Shown here in pieces: positions 1 to 7,467 of a DNA stretch of 40,276 nucleotides (position 1 is its first letter; every line of letters begins with the position of its first letter). This DNA comes from a bacterium. GTDB taxonomy: Bacteria > AUK180. The DNA is taken from the NCBI GenBank assembly GCA_023144005.1, contig JAGLGN010000002.1, positions 1 to 40,276 on the forward strand, given 5' to 3'. The notes under the pieces are model-generated. The model was not told where the DNA came from, did no database searches, and saw only the letters and a list, made by a program, of their open reading frames with translations. The position numbers were made by a program, and so were the translations under genes.

Positions 1-30
1 CTCGAACATTCGTTCCTGCCTCTAACCTCA

Positions 31-50
31 CTTATGGATCAGAGCACTTA
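31..50. repeat. End of a MITE-like element (partial, runs off the window)
   Basis: Read on the minus strand, positions 50-31 give TAAGTGCTCTGATCCATAAG. This closely resembles the end of the element at 26740 (TAAGTGCTCTGATTCTTAAA). The TA at 49-50 is also the first two bases of the TAA stop codon of waaA, so the element would start inside the stop codon and extend towards position 1. Only one end is visible, so its length and partner repeat are unknown. The call rests on similarity to the better-supported copies at 1212-1385, 21559-21829 and 26742-26955. Confidence 0.5.
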
Positions 51-1199
51 CACAGAAAATAGCTTCGAAAGGCCTGTTTCAGACGGGGAAAGTTCCTCCA
101 GGGCTTTTGAATAATTGTCGCGGGAGATCGGCGCATCAGAGAAGTTCACTTCTGTAAAATCCCTCACAATATTCAAGATTCCGTGTTTCTTCAATATTGA
201 GACCTCAGATCTGAAATTACCATAATCCGGTCCCATTAGGACCTTTGACCCGAAACTTGCGGGCTCCACGGGGTTATGCCCGCCCACCTCTTGCTTAAAG
301 CTACCGCCTATGAAAGTGATATAAGACCTTGGATAAAGATCATTGAGACGGCCCATTGTGGTAACTATATACAATGTGGATGATCTTAATTTTTCCGGAT
401 CCTTGAATATCTCCGGAGAAAAAGAAGCGAATCTCTTAAAAACTTCCGGACAGCGGCCTATATGACGGGGGGCGATAATTACGATCTTCCCCGCAAGAAA
501 TTCTTTGGAAAGAAACCGCGATATCATTTCCTCGTCTGATAAATGTGTCGAGGCAAACAATAAGACATCCCGTCGAAGATCTTTTTTACTCAAACACAGG
601 CCGGTGTATTTCGTATTTCCTATCACGGAAGACCGGATCCGCAATCGCTCCGCCTTTGCTTGCTCATATACATCTTTTGTAAAGGAAGCGTTAAGGAAGT
701 TGAAAAGACGACGGTAGAAAAAGGAGGCCATCTGATAATATTTCATCTTCTTCTCTGAAAAACGAAGATTTAAGATACACTGTTTCTTTCCCAGTAAATA
801 AGCGAGGAAAATGAGATTGGGGTTTAATTCGCTTTCGGTATAAAATAATTGCCTGAATCTTGACGCAAGGATCAATGAAAGTGGAAGCAGGTCCCAAGGC
901 ATAAATATGGCCTGAACTCCATTGCCTCTCAATTTCTTCAAGCCCGTGGATGTATTCACGCTGAATACCGGCTCATTGAAGCGATCTTTTAATGGCAATG
1001 TTCCCGAGTGCTCACCGACCGAAGCGCCGTGCACCAGCGTACTGCCGGTCAAACGAGGCATGGAAAATCTATTAAAATAGTCCCGGGTGCGGGAATTGAA
1101 AAGAAAGATACAGCAGAGGGGAAAAGAAATTAGAAAAAATACAAATAGTGCAAAATTATACAGGATCAGCGTGATCGCAAAAAATAAAATATTGATCAA
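48..1199 (-). CDS. waaA: 3-deoxy-D-manno-octulosonic acid (Kdo) transferase
   Basis: The 383-residue protein matches the WaaA/KdtA family, which adds Kdo from CMP-Kdo to lipid A precursors at the inner face of the cytoplasmic membrane. The N-terminus is a hydrophobic anchor (about residues 3-34). The family motif HGASVGE follows at residues 57-63, and Glu63 aligns with the family's catalytic glutamate. An ESELNPNLI segment corresponds to the usual ETELWPN motif, and the C-terminal half has GGSFKQEVGGHNPVEPA, the donor-site signature of this GT-B enzyme. The start is TTG. No in-frame ATG lies before residue 47 and no Shine-Dalgarno is seen. A promoter-like pair at 1211-1239, inside a repeat element, ends 11 nt before the TTG, giving an almost leaderless mRNA. 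The gene shows that the organism makes Kdo-type lipopolysaccharide. It is separated from lemA by a MITE-like element. Confidence 0.93.
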   Translation of the reverse strand: MINILFFAITLILYNFALFVFFLISFPLCCIFLFNSRTRDYFNRFSMPRLTGSTLVHGASVGEHSGTLPLKDRFNEPVFSVNTSTGLKKLRGNGVQAIFMPWDLLPLSLILASRFRQLFYTESELNPNLIFLAYLLGKKQCILNLRFSEKKMKYYQMASFFYRRLFNFLNASFTKDVYEQAKAERLRIRSSVIGNTKYTGLCLSKKDLRRDVLLFASTHLSDEEMISRFLSKEFLAGKIVIIAPRHIGRCPEVFKRFASFSPEIFKDPEKLRSSTLYIVTTMGRLNDLYPRSYITFIGGSFKQEVGGHNPVEPASFGSKVLMGPDYGNFRSEVSILKKHGILNIVRDFTEVNFSDAPISRDNYSKALEELSPSETGLSKLFSV

Positions 1200-1210
1200 A
1201 ACTTGACTCT

Positions 1211-1239
1211 AGTGTACTGTTTCATAAATAACTTGACAA
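1211..1239 (-). promoter_or_regulatory. Promoter-like pair in the end of a MITE, reading into waaA
   Basis: On the minus strand TTGTCA (1239-1234), a 17-nt spacer and TACACT (1216-1211) lie just upstream of the waaA TTG start at 1199. Both hexamers are inside the terminal inverted repeat and subterminal part of the element at 1212-1385. The hexamers are 5/6 and 4/6 matches to the sigma-70 consensus. Activity is inferred. Confidence 0.45.
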
Positions 1240-1385
1240 TAGGTGATAGGAGCACAAGTGACAAGAACACAAGTTGAGAATAATTATCCGAAATAAAATA
1301 CTTTTTGTGCTCTATCTTATAATTGTCAATTGTCAATTGTCCATTGTCCATTTCTCTATAGGCCTCTATTTATCAAACAGTACAC
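1212..1385. mobile_element. MITE-like element, about 174 bp, with 19-bp terminal inverted repeats
   Basis: The left end (1212-1230) reads GTGTACTGTTTCATAAATA. The right end read on the minus strand (1385-1367) is GTGTACTGTTTGATAAATA, 18 of 19 identical. A TA dinucleotide precedes the left end (1210-1211); the right flank is GG, so a TA target duplication is not preserved there. The interior holds no gene. It contains a run of heptamers (1319-1353) and a segment around 1250-1275 (agcacaagtgacaa) shared with the element at 26742. The right end overlaps the last five codons and the stop of lemA. TA flanks and this repeat type suggest mobilisation by an IS630/Tc1-mariner transposase, none of which is in the window. 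Confidence 0.72.
1319..1353. repeat. Tandem heptamer repeat (TCAATTG / TCCATTG)
   Basis: Five consecutive 7-bp units of the form TNNATTG: ATAATTG, TCAATTG, TCAATTG, TCCATTG, TCCATTT. The same unit recurs at 35482-35519. The array lies inside the MITE-like element, between waaA and lemA. Confidence 0.7.
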
Positions 1386-1950
1386 GGGGTACCTCTTTGG
1401 CCGCTTCGGGAGCTTTGAAATAATCCTCCTTGATCTGAAAATTGAAGAATCGTGCGATCATAACACCGGGAAAGGTGCGTACTGAAATATTATACTTTTC
1501 GAGCGAGCCATTGTATCTTTTTCTTGCCACCGCAATACGGTTCTCCGTACCCGAAAGCTCATCCATCAAATTCAAAAAGGTTTCATTGGCCTTAAGATCG
1601 GGATAGTTCTCCGCGATCGCAAAAAGCCGGCCTAAGGCGCTTTGCAATTGTCCGTTGGCCTGAATTTTCTCCCCCATGGACTTTGCGCTGATCATCATCT
1701 GTCTGGCATCCGCGATGCTGATGAAGATATCCTTCTCATGCTCCATATACCCCTTGACCGTGCTAATGAGATTAGGGATCAGATCGGCGCGGCGCTGAAG
1801 TTGATTATCGATCTCTGAAACTGTTTTATTCACTGATTCGTCAAGGGAAACTATTTTATTGTAAATGCCTGCTACCCAAAGAACTCCCAGAAGCACAATA
1901 ACGATCAATACGATGATCACCCAAAGAGCATTACCTTTTCTTATTTTCAT
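1366..1950 (-). CDS. lemA: LemA family membrane protein
   Basis: The 194-residue protein has one N-terminal membrane helix (about residues 9-28, a run of V/I/L) followed by the LemA helical domain. Visible signatures are LDESVNKTVSEIDNQLQRR, then LIPNLISTVKGYMEHE, and near the end FPGVMIARFFNF and YFKAPEAAKEVPRV, which match the usual family C-terminus. The ATG has a strong Shine-Dalgarno (AAGGAG) 7 nt upstream and overlaps the preceding gene's stop as ATGA. Molecular function is not established for the family. LemA and TPM-domain proteins commonly occur together, as here, and are thought to act at the membrane. Its last codons (VLFDK and stop) lie inside the terminal repeat of the MITE-like element 1212-1385. 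Confidence 0.92.
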   Translation of the reverse strand: MKIRKGNALWVIIVLIVIVLLGVLWVAGIYNKIVSLDESVNKTVSEIDNQLQRRADLIPNLISTVKGYMEHEKDIFISIADARQMMISAKSMGEKIQANGQLQSALGRLFAIAENYPDLKANETFLNLMDELSGTENRIAVARKRYNGSLEKYNISVRTFPGVMIARFFNFQIKEDYFKAPEAAKEVPRVLFDK

Positions 1951-2717
1951 ATTTTCTCCTTATCAATAAATTCTACCAGCCGCGCCCATTCATCTATCAC
2001 CTCAATAAATGACTTGTCGTCGATCTCTATTTTTTTGTTATTGTATTTCAAGTCATAGAACGATGATAGTTTTACAAGATCGAGACCATTGTTCAATTTC
2101 AAAAATTCATACATCTTTTTTCCCGAAAATTCCCGGATAACAGTTTGCGGGTCCTTTCCGGACAGCAAGCCGTTAAAGGCCTTCGGGTCCTTATTGAGTT
2201 GTATGTAAACCATCGCTTTTAATAGTATATTCAAGGAGGAGAGCGCTTTAGAAAGGACTCTTTTCAAAAGTGTTTTGCTGTGGGGGGAAAGAAAAATCTC
2301 TCTCATTCTGACATACTTGGCGCGAAGCTCCTCTTCAAGCCGAAGCCGGATATTGGACAGGTCAAGCTCCAGATCTCCAAGAACGTCCTTGCCGTATAAT
2401 TTGAAATGTCTTAACTTCATATCCAGATATTCGATCGGGAACACGTCTGAAGAACCGAGAAATTCCGAAACAGGCATCAGCAGGGGCATTGTCTTGCCCC
2501 TTTTCACCATATACCTTATTGTCTTCTGCCATTTCTTCAGATCGGCACCGGAAAGGTGAGTAACGATTATTCCGACATTGATATTGGGGACATACTCCAC
2601 TCCCGATGTGGTGGAGCCGTAGGTGAAGATGAATTCCACTTCTTCCAAAAGGCCGTCTTTTTCTATCCTTTCAATAAAATTCTGCAGGTAAATATTTACT
2701 TTCTGTTTTGAGATCAT
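1947..2717 (-). CDS. Nucleotidyltransferase-fold protein, probably catalytically dead
   Basis: The 256-residue protein begins like an MNT-type nucleotidyltransferase, with FTYGSTTSGVEYVPNINVGIIV at about residues 31-52. The Gly-Ser of the GSxxxG...DxD motif is present (34-35), but both positions of the metal-binding DxD pair are Asn (about 45 and 47). Catalysis by the usual mechanism is therefore unlikely. A second recognisable block, VFPIEYLDMKLRHFKLYGKDVLG (about 92-114), resembles the helical part that follows the NTase core in related bacterial proteins. No membrane segment or signal peptide is seen. The gene lies between the TPM-domain gene (9 nt gap) and lemA (4-nt ATGA overlap), so the three are almost certainly co-expressed. 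The role is unknown; a regulatory or scaffold function for the TPM/LemA pair is inference. Confidence 0.72.
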   Translation of the reverse strand: MISKQKVNIYLQNFIERIEKDGLLEEVEFIFTYGSTTSGVEYVPNINVGIIVTHLSGADLKKWQKTIRYMVKRGKTMPLLMPVSEFLGSSDVFPIEYLDMKLRHFKLYGKDVLGDLELDLSNIRLRLEEELRAKYVRMREIFLSPHSKTLLKRVLSKALSSLNILLKAMVYIQLNKDPKAFNGLLSGKDPQTVIREFSGKKMYEFLKLNNGLDLVKLSSFYDLKYNNKKIEIDDKSFIEVIDEWARLVEFIDKEKI

Positions 2718-2726
2718 TGTATGCTC

Positions 2727-3578
2727 CTACCAACTGCCCGAGGCACCGCCGCCACCGCTGGATCCGCCGCCGAAACCGCCGAAACCACCACTGGACCCGC
2801 CAAAACCGCTATCGTAATTTGAATAAAAATGACCCCTTCTTCCAGTATTATTGCCGCCTTCCGCTAATGCCGCCAAAGCGATCACCGCGCTGATGATCAG
2901 CCGTATAAAGATGGGTCCACCGATGAAAAATGAAAAAAAGAATATAACAACGAAATTAATGAGAAATCTTATCCCGGGTTTAAATTTTGCGAAGATGCCG
3001 TTCAATACCATGAGAATAAAGATAAAGATAAAGATCGCAAAACTGGAGAATCTGAGGGGTTTGCTTTCTTTCCCGTCGGCAACCTGGATATTCTCATCGT
3101 ATGGCTCTCCTTTTATCCGATCATATATTGTGTTGATCAGGGCGTAAACGCCTTCGTAATAATTCCCCGAACGGAAATTCTCAGAAAATAATTCCCTCAT
3201 AATGCGGCCGGAGTAGGAATCGTTTATCTGGCCTTCAAGGCCGTATCCTATTTCCATCCCGTATTTTCTATCCTGCTCTGAGATGACCAGAAGCAGGCCG
3301 TTGTCAGTGCCTTTTTTGCCTATTCCCCAACTGTTAAAAACATCGTGACGGAAGGTATCTATATCTTCTTCGTTAAGAGATTCAACGGTTAGAACAGCGA
3401 ACTCAATACCCGTTTCCGATTCCAGCTCAACCAACGCCTTTGCCAGACTTGAGATCTCGCGAGGCGTGAAAAGCGAGGCGTTGTCTGTGACAAAACCTAT
3501 GTATTGCGGGATATCTCCGGCGAAGATACCTATTGTCAAAATCATTGAAACAAGTAAGAATATCGCTTTCTTCTTCAC
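2727..3578 (-). CDS. TPM-domain (YgcG/DUF477) membrane protein
   Basis: The 283-residue protein has a signal peptide (about 1-20) and an extracytoplasmic TPM domain (about 25-165). Visible motifs are VTDNASLFTPREISSL, TGIEFAVLTVES, WGIGKKGTDNGLLLVIS and the final GNYYEGVYALI. Two to three hydrophobic stretches (about 180-245) follow. The C-terminus is a low-complexity Gly/Ser tail (FGGSSGGFGGFGGGSSGGG), the hallmark of YgcG-like proteins. The start is GTG with AAAGG upstream at a rather long 11-nt spacing. It begins 3 nt after the stop of the upstream glycosyltransferase and precedes the NTase-like gene and lemA. Biochemical function is unclear; TPM domains have been linked to membrane protein quality control and phosphatase activity in other systems. 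Confidence 0.88.
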   Translation of the reverse strand: MKKKAIFLLVSMILTIGIFAGDIPQYIGFVTDNASLFTPREISSLAKALVELESETGIEFAVLTVESLNEEDIDTFRHDVFNSWGIGKKGTDNGLLLVISEQDRKYGMEIGYGLEGQINDSYSGRIMRELFSENFRSGNYYEGVYALINTIYDRIKGEPYDENIQVADGKESKPLRFSSFAIFIFIFILMVLNGIFAKFKPGIRFLINFVVIFFFSFFIGGPIFIRLIISAVIALAALAEGGNNTGRRGHFYSNYDSGFGGSSGGFGGFGGGSSGGGGASGSW

Positions 3579-3581
3579 GGT

Positions 3582-4724
3582 TTATTTTACCTTTTTGCTT
3601 TGAGAAAGTAAAGACAGATAGATCGTTTCAAGCTCATCTGAGTACCTCTGCGGAGAAAGGCGGGAATAATCCAGTTTAAGTTCTTTCGCGGCCTTCTGAA
3701 AACTGATATTCTCTTCAAAGAGCCTTTTCAATGCCGCGGCAGCGGCATCAACATCCGGATCGCCGCCAGGTACAACCCTAGAGTTTATGACATTCCAGAA
3801 TCTGAATGAGCTCTCAGTGGTTTTCGCGTAAAGGATGCCATTGGACCCATCCCTTACCAGCTCTATATAATTGTCGCATCGGGGCGCGGCAATAGGAAGT
3901 CCGAGCGCAAGCATCTCCGCTGCACCATTGCCGAAGCTTTCCGTAAGATTCAGAAATATTCCCGCATGAGCTTCAGAATAATACTCCCATGGTTCATCTA
4001 CATTGCCCAGGAAGTTCACATAAGAAGCAACTTCAGCGGCTTTTATCTCACTCTCTATCGTACATCTTAATGATCCGTCCCCTAATACGATCAATTTGTA
4101 ATCACCAAGAAGCTCCTTCAGACAGGCGGCAAGTGCGGGAAGAAGATGCGCTCCTCTTTTCCACTCCAATCGTCCTGTCCATACAAATGTAGGAATTCTC
4201 GCTTTCAGTTCTGAAATATCGGTTCTCGGAATATCAATAAAATTTCTGATGACCTTTGTATTATTTATCTTTACACGCTCATGTGTCAATATCTCAGATG
4301 TCTCGGAATTGCAGAGACGGATTTTTTCCCTGAAAGATAAAAGGCGGTCAAGGGCGTTTAAAAGTTTTCCATGCACCGCGGCAGTTCCCCTTTCATATGT
4401 AATTAACGGATAATTATTGAAAAGATTACCGATACGCGCCCACATATTACCGACCAGCGCATAGCCCTGTATGATATCCGGCTTAAACAATGTGCACTTA
4501 CGGGCGATCTTGGCAGGTAGAAAGAGATCGAACTTACCCCTGCGGAAAACATCTTGCATCCAGATATCCAGGGAAGCGAGATCGTCCCAGTGGCGGCCTT
4601 TTTTATTGATGATGAGAATGCCGTGATCGAATCGCCCGCGTGAATTTACAATAAGGCGCTTGAGCATCGTTTCAACGCCGCCGCCGTCCAAGGAGGAAAG
4701 TATGTGTAGAACTCTTAATTTCAT
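3582..4724 (-). CDS. GT4-family glycosyltransferase
   Basis: This 380-residue GT-B fold enzyme starts LRVLHILSSLDGGGVETML, the N-terminal acceptor-domain loop typical of family GT4. The donor-binding domain contains FVWTGRLEWKRGAHLL, IVLGDGSLR and the E-x7-E block ESFGNGAAE at about residues 260-268. It should transfer a sugar from a nucleotide-sugar donor to a lipid-linked or surface glycan on the cytoplasmic side of the membrane; donor and acceptor cannot be told from sequence. Its ATG overlaps the stop of the upstream GT4 gene as ATGA, so the two are translationally coupled. It is probably part of the lipopolysaccharide or capsule assembly set that continues on the other strand from 5956. 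Confidence 0.87.
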   Translation of the reverse strand: MKLRVLHILSSLDGGGVETMLKRLIVNSRGRFDHGILIINKKGRHWDDLASLDIWMQDVFRRGKFDLFLPAKIARKCTLFKPDIIQGYALVGNMWARIGNLFNNYPLITYERGTAAVHGKLLNALDRLLSFREKIRLCNSETSEILTHERVKINNTKVIRNFIDIPRTDISELKARIPTFVWTGRLEWKRGAHLLPALAACLKELLGDYKLIVLGDGSLRCTIESEIKAAEVASYVNFLGNVDEPWEYYSEAHAGIFLNLTESFGNGAAEMLALGLPIAAPRCDNYIELVRDGSNGILYAKTTESSFRFWNVINSRVVPGGDPDVDAAAAALKRLFEENISFQKAAKELKLDYSRLSPQRYSDELETIYLSLLSQSKKVK

Positions 4725-5851
4725 TTGAGAGCCCGGTCCAAGATCTCGGCATATTCACCGGCGATCTTTCCCGCGTCAAAATCACGGGCACGCTGCATTG
4801 CCTGTTTGGAAAGCTTTTGTCTCAATTGAACATCGTCATAAAGAGCAGAGATCGCTTCGGAAAAAGCGTTAAGAGAACTTTCACAGACCAATCCGGAACC
4901 GCAGATCTTATAGTCACTATTTGAAGCACGCGCGCATTCACCGCCCAGCAGCTCTTGTGCGGCGCCGCTCAGAGGCGTTGAGATAACCGGCACGCCCAGT
5001 GCCATTGATTCGAGCATCACATTGGGACACCCTTCATAATCGCTCGTAAGTAAGGTAAAGAGACTTCCTCTGATCAGAGAAAACGGGTCTTTTGCCCACC
5101 CGGGGAATTCAACTCTATCGGCGATACCCAAGGTTTTCGCAAGAGTTTTCAATCGTTTTTCCAGAGGGCCCTTTCCGGCAATAATAAGTTTAAGTCCTGA
5201 TTTATTTATCCGGGCAAATGATCGTAATAAGAGTTCGTGATTCTTCTGCCCGGTCAAACTACCAAGTGTCATTATATATCTTTTCTCATCCGTAGGGGCA
5301 GGAGTTTTTCTCATTTGCTCAAGGTCGATCGGATTATGGATCACGGAGATCAGATCTCCTTGAATCGAGTATTTATTGATCAGGTCCTCTTTCATCGAGC
5401 GTGAAAGGCAGATTATCTGCTTTGCCATCGGATAACTTTTTCGGATAATATAATTTTTCAGAAGGCCTGTTATGCCCATACTACGGTTCTTTACGCTCAT
5501 ATGATTTCTTACACTGAGGACTGTCGGAAGGCCGCTTAATGCTGCCACGGTATTCGCCGGTTCGCCGAATGAGAGAATGATATCGCAGGAATTCTTTTTG
5601 AACAATTCGCGCAGTTCCTTGATACGCCGCTCTCTGACGAACGGTTTCATCAGCGGATTTCTTGTATATCCGCCGATCACCGAAGGCGAAAGCTCATTGA
5701 AAACGCCGTAATCATCATCGTGTGAAAATACCGCCACAGAAACATCCATTCCGAGTTTGCTGAACTCTCGCGACAATCTTATCAATACCCTTTCCGTGCC
5801 GCCTCCGCCTAAGGAAAATGTCAACAGCATCACGCTGAAACCTTTGCTCAT
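4721..5851 (-). CDS. GT4-family glycosyltransferase, predicted leaderless mRNA
   Basis: The 376-residue GT-B enzyme opens with FSVMLLTFSLGGGGTERVL, the GT4 N-terminal glycine-rich loop. IMTLGSLTGQKNHELLLRSF and EGCPNVMLE (the E-x7-E motif, about residue 270) lie in the donor domain, with GVPVISTPLSGAAQELL after it. It is the first gene of the minus-strand operon that runs through lemA. The ATG has no Shine-Dalgarno. Instead a TTGACT/TATAAT promoter with a 16-nt spacer ends 5 nt before the ATG, so transcription probably starts at the start codon. The intergenic space to murJ (5852-5955) therefore holds two divergent promoters of the same design. Confidence 0.87.
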   Translation of the reverse strand: MSKGFSVMLLTFSLGGGGTERVLIRLSREFSKLGMDVSVAVFSHDDDYGVFNELSPSVIGGYTRNPLMKPFVRERRIKELRELFKKNSCDIILSFGEPANTVAALSGLPTVLSVRNHMSVKNRSMGITGLLKNYIIRKSYPMAKQIICLSRSMKEDLINKYSIQGDLISVIHNPIDLEQMRKTPAPTDEKRYIMTLGSLTGQKNHELLLRSFARINKSGLKLIIAGKGPLEKRLKTLAKTLGIADRVEFPGWAKDPFSLIRGSLFTLLTSDYEGCPNVMLESMALGVPVISTPLSGAAQELLGGECARASNSDYKICGSGLVCESSLNAFSEAISALYDDVQLRQKLSKQAMQRARDFDAGKIAGEYAEILDRALK

Positions 5852-5856
5852 ACGAA

Positions 5857-5884
5857 ATTATAACATATGTGCTTGAAGAGTCAA
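5857..5884 (-). promoter_or_regulatory. Leaderless promoter of the minus-strand GT4 operon
   Basis: On the minus strand TTGACT (5884-5879), a 16-nt spacer and TATAAT (5862-5857) are followed by ttcgt and the ATG at 5851. The -10 hexamer ends 5 nt before the start codon, placing +1 at or next to the A of ATG. Confidence 0.75.
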
Positions 5885-5921
5885 AATATTGACGAGTGCA
5901 CAAGAGCACTTGCGCCATTCT

Positions 5922-5950
5922 TTGCATTTTTGCGGCAAATATATTAAAAT
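5922..5950 (+). promoter_or_regulatory. Leaderless promoter of the murJ operon
   Basis: TTGCAT (5922-5927), a 17-nt spacer and TAAAAT (5945-5950) are followed by aatcc and the GTG start at 5956. The 5-nt distance from -10 to start codon is the same as at 5857 and 30883. No Shine-Dalgarno precedes the GTG. Confidence 0.65.
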
Positions 5951-5955
5951 AATCC

Positions 5956-7467
5956 GTGAATACACAATCTATCAACAGAAAGATATTTAGCGCGTTTTCC
6001 GCGGTCGGGGCAATGGCTCTGATAGTAAAACTTATCTCTTTGGCAAAGGAGATGGTGTTGGCCAGGGTTTTCGGCGCGGGAGAACTCATTGACGCCTTCT
6101 TGATCGCCATGATCATACCGTCGCTTTTCGTAAATGTTATAGGCGGTTCATTCGGGGCCGCGCTTATCCCCACTTATATCAGGGTTCGGGAAAAAGAAGG
6201 CGATGAAAGCGCTGATATCCTTTTTTCTTCTGTGATCCGGGCTTCATTAGTGCTGATGCTTATCATTTCACTTATTCTATATGCCTTCTCACCGCTTTTC
6301 CTGCGGCTTGCCGCATGGGGATTCGAGGCAGAGCAATTCGAGCTGACCCTCGGACTTATGAGAATACTGATCCCGCTCATTGTCCTGTCCGGCCTGATCA
6401 ATATTTTCTCATCCGTATTGAATTCTCACGGCAAATTCGCTTTTGCCGCATTGGTGCCTGGTACCGTCCCTGTTTTTGCGCTGGCGGTCTTATTTCTTTT
6501 CCATGAAAAAGCCGGGATCGCGGCTTTGGCGTGGGGTACACTTGCGGGTACATTGATGAATTTTATTCTGCTTTTGATCGCGCTGAAAAAGAGAAATATC
6601 TCACTGCGTCTTCTGCCGGTCAAAAAAGGCAATGGAGAGTTCAACACTGTTATCAGGCAATTCTGGCCCATGGTAGGAGCGGGAATACTCACAAGCGGTG
6701 CATTGGTCATCGACAATTCCATGGCTTCAACACTTCATACCGGTGCGGTTTCCGCCCTTGGATTCGGCGGAAGGCCGGTATTCTTTTTAATATCTTTTGT
6801 CGCCGGAGCATTGGGTACTGCTGTGATACCGTTCTTTGCCCAGATGATGGCAAGGGATGAAAGTAAAGAATTAAAGGGTTCTTTTACGAGGTTCTTTGCT
6901 TTCGCTTTCTCGATCTCCATGATCTTTTTACTGCTCTTTTATCTTTTTCCTAATCTTATAATCAGGATACTGTATCAGGGCGGACAATTCAGCATCTCCG
7001 ACACATTGACCGTTTCCAGAGTGCTTCGTTTCTATTCTCTGATGATTCCGGGATATATTGTAGGGATGTTTTGCGTCAGAATCGTCTCCTCCTTACGCAA
7101 GAACTTATACATTTTTCTCATCTCTTTGTTCAATCTGAGCTTCAATGTCGTTCTGAACCTGATCTTCATGAAAAGAATGGGGGTATCGGGCATCGCGCTT
7201 TCTACCGCATTCGTCTATTTCTTTTCCACACTGCTTCTGCTCTGGGTACTCAACAGCAAAGGGCAGCTGCTCTCATGGAGGGTGGCGGCATCAATACTGG
7301 TCTGGCTGCCGGGAGTATTACTTCTTTTCGCTCTGAGGCCGTCGGGTATCCTTTGGAGCGGGATCGGCTTGATCATTGTCTCAATAGGAAGTTCTTACGC
7401 ATCATTGCGTGTTGGCGGATCCGATCCGGTATTATTTATCAAAGGGGGCCCAAATGGATCAGAATAA
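5956..7467 (+). CDS. murJ: MurJ/MviN-family lipid-linked glycan flippase
   Basis: The 503-residue polytopic protein has about 13-14 hydrophobic segments along its whole length, the usual size and layout of MurJ in the MOP superfamily. The N-terminal signature LISLAKEMVLARVFGAGELIDAFLIAMIIPSLF and the following GGSFGAALIPTYIRVREKEG loop are family hallmarks. MurJ flips lipid II across the cytoplasmic membrane. In this context, leading an operon of glycosyltransferase, methyltransferase and asnB genes, it could instead or also serve a surface polysaccharide. The start is GTG with a promoter ending 5 nt upstream and no Shine-Dalgarno. The next gene starts inside its last codons (14-nt overlap). 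Confidence 0.88.
   Translation: MNTQSINRKIFSAFSAVGAMALIVKLISLAKEMVLARVFGAGELIDAFLIAMIIPSLFVNVIGGSFGAALIPTYIRVREKEGDESADILFSSVIRASLVLMLIISLILYAFSPLFLRLAAWGFEAEQFELTLGLMRILIPLIVLSGLINIFSSVLNSHGKFAFAALVPGTVPVFALAVLFLFHEKAGIAALAWGTLAGTLMNFILLLIALKKRNISLRLLPVKKGNGEFNTVIRQFWPMVGAGILTSGALVIDNSMASTLHTGAVSALGFGGRPVFFLISFVAGALGTAVIPFFAQMMARDESKELKGSFTRFFAFAFSISMIFLLLFYLFPNLIIRILYQGGQFSISDTLTVSRVLRFYSLMIPGYIVGMFCVRIVSSLRKNLYIFLISLFNLSFNVVLNLIFMKRMGVSGIALSTAFVYFFSTLLLLWVLNSKGQLLSWRVAASILVWLPGVLLLFALRPSGILWSGIGLIIVSIGSSYASLRVGGSDPVLFIKGGPNGSE

Noticed and set aside
1319-1353. Possible CRISPR array
   Set aside because: The units are 7 bp with no spacers; it is a simple tandem repeat, as is 35482-35519.
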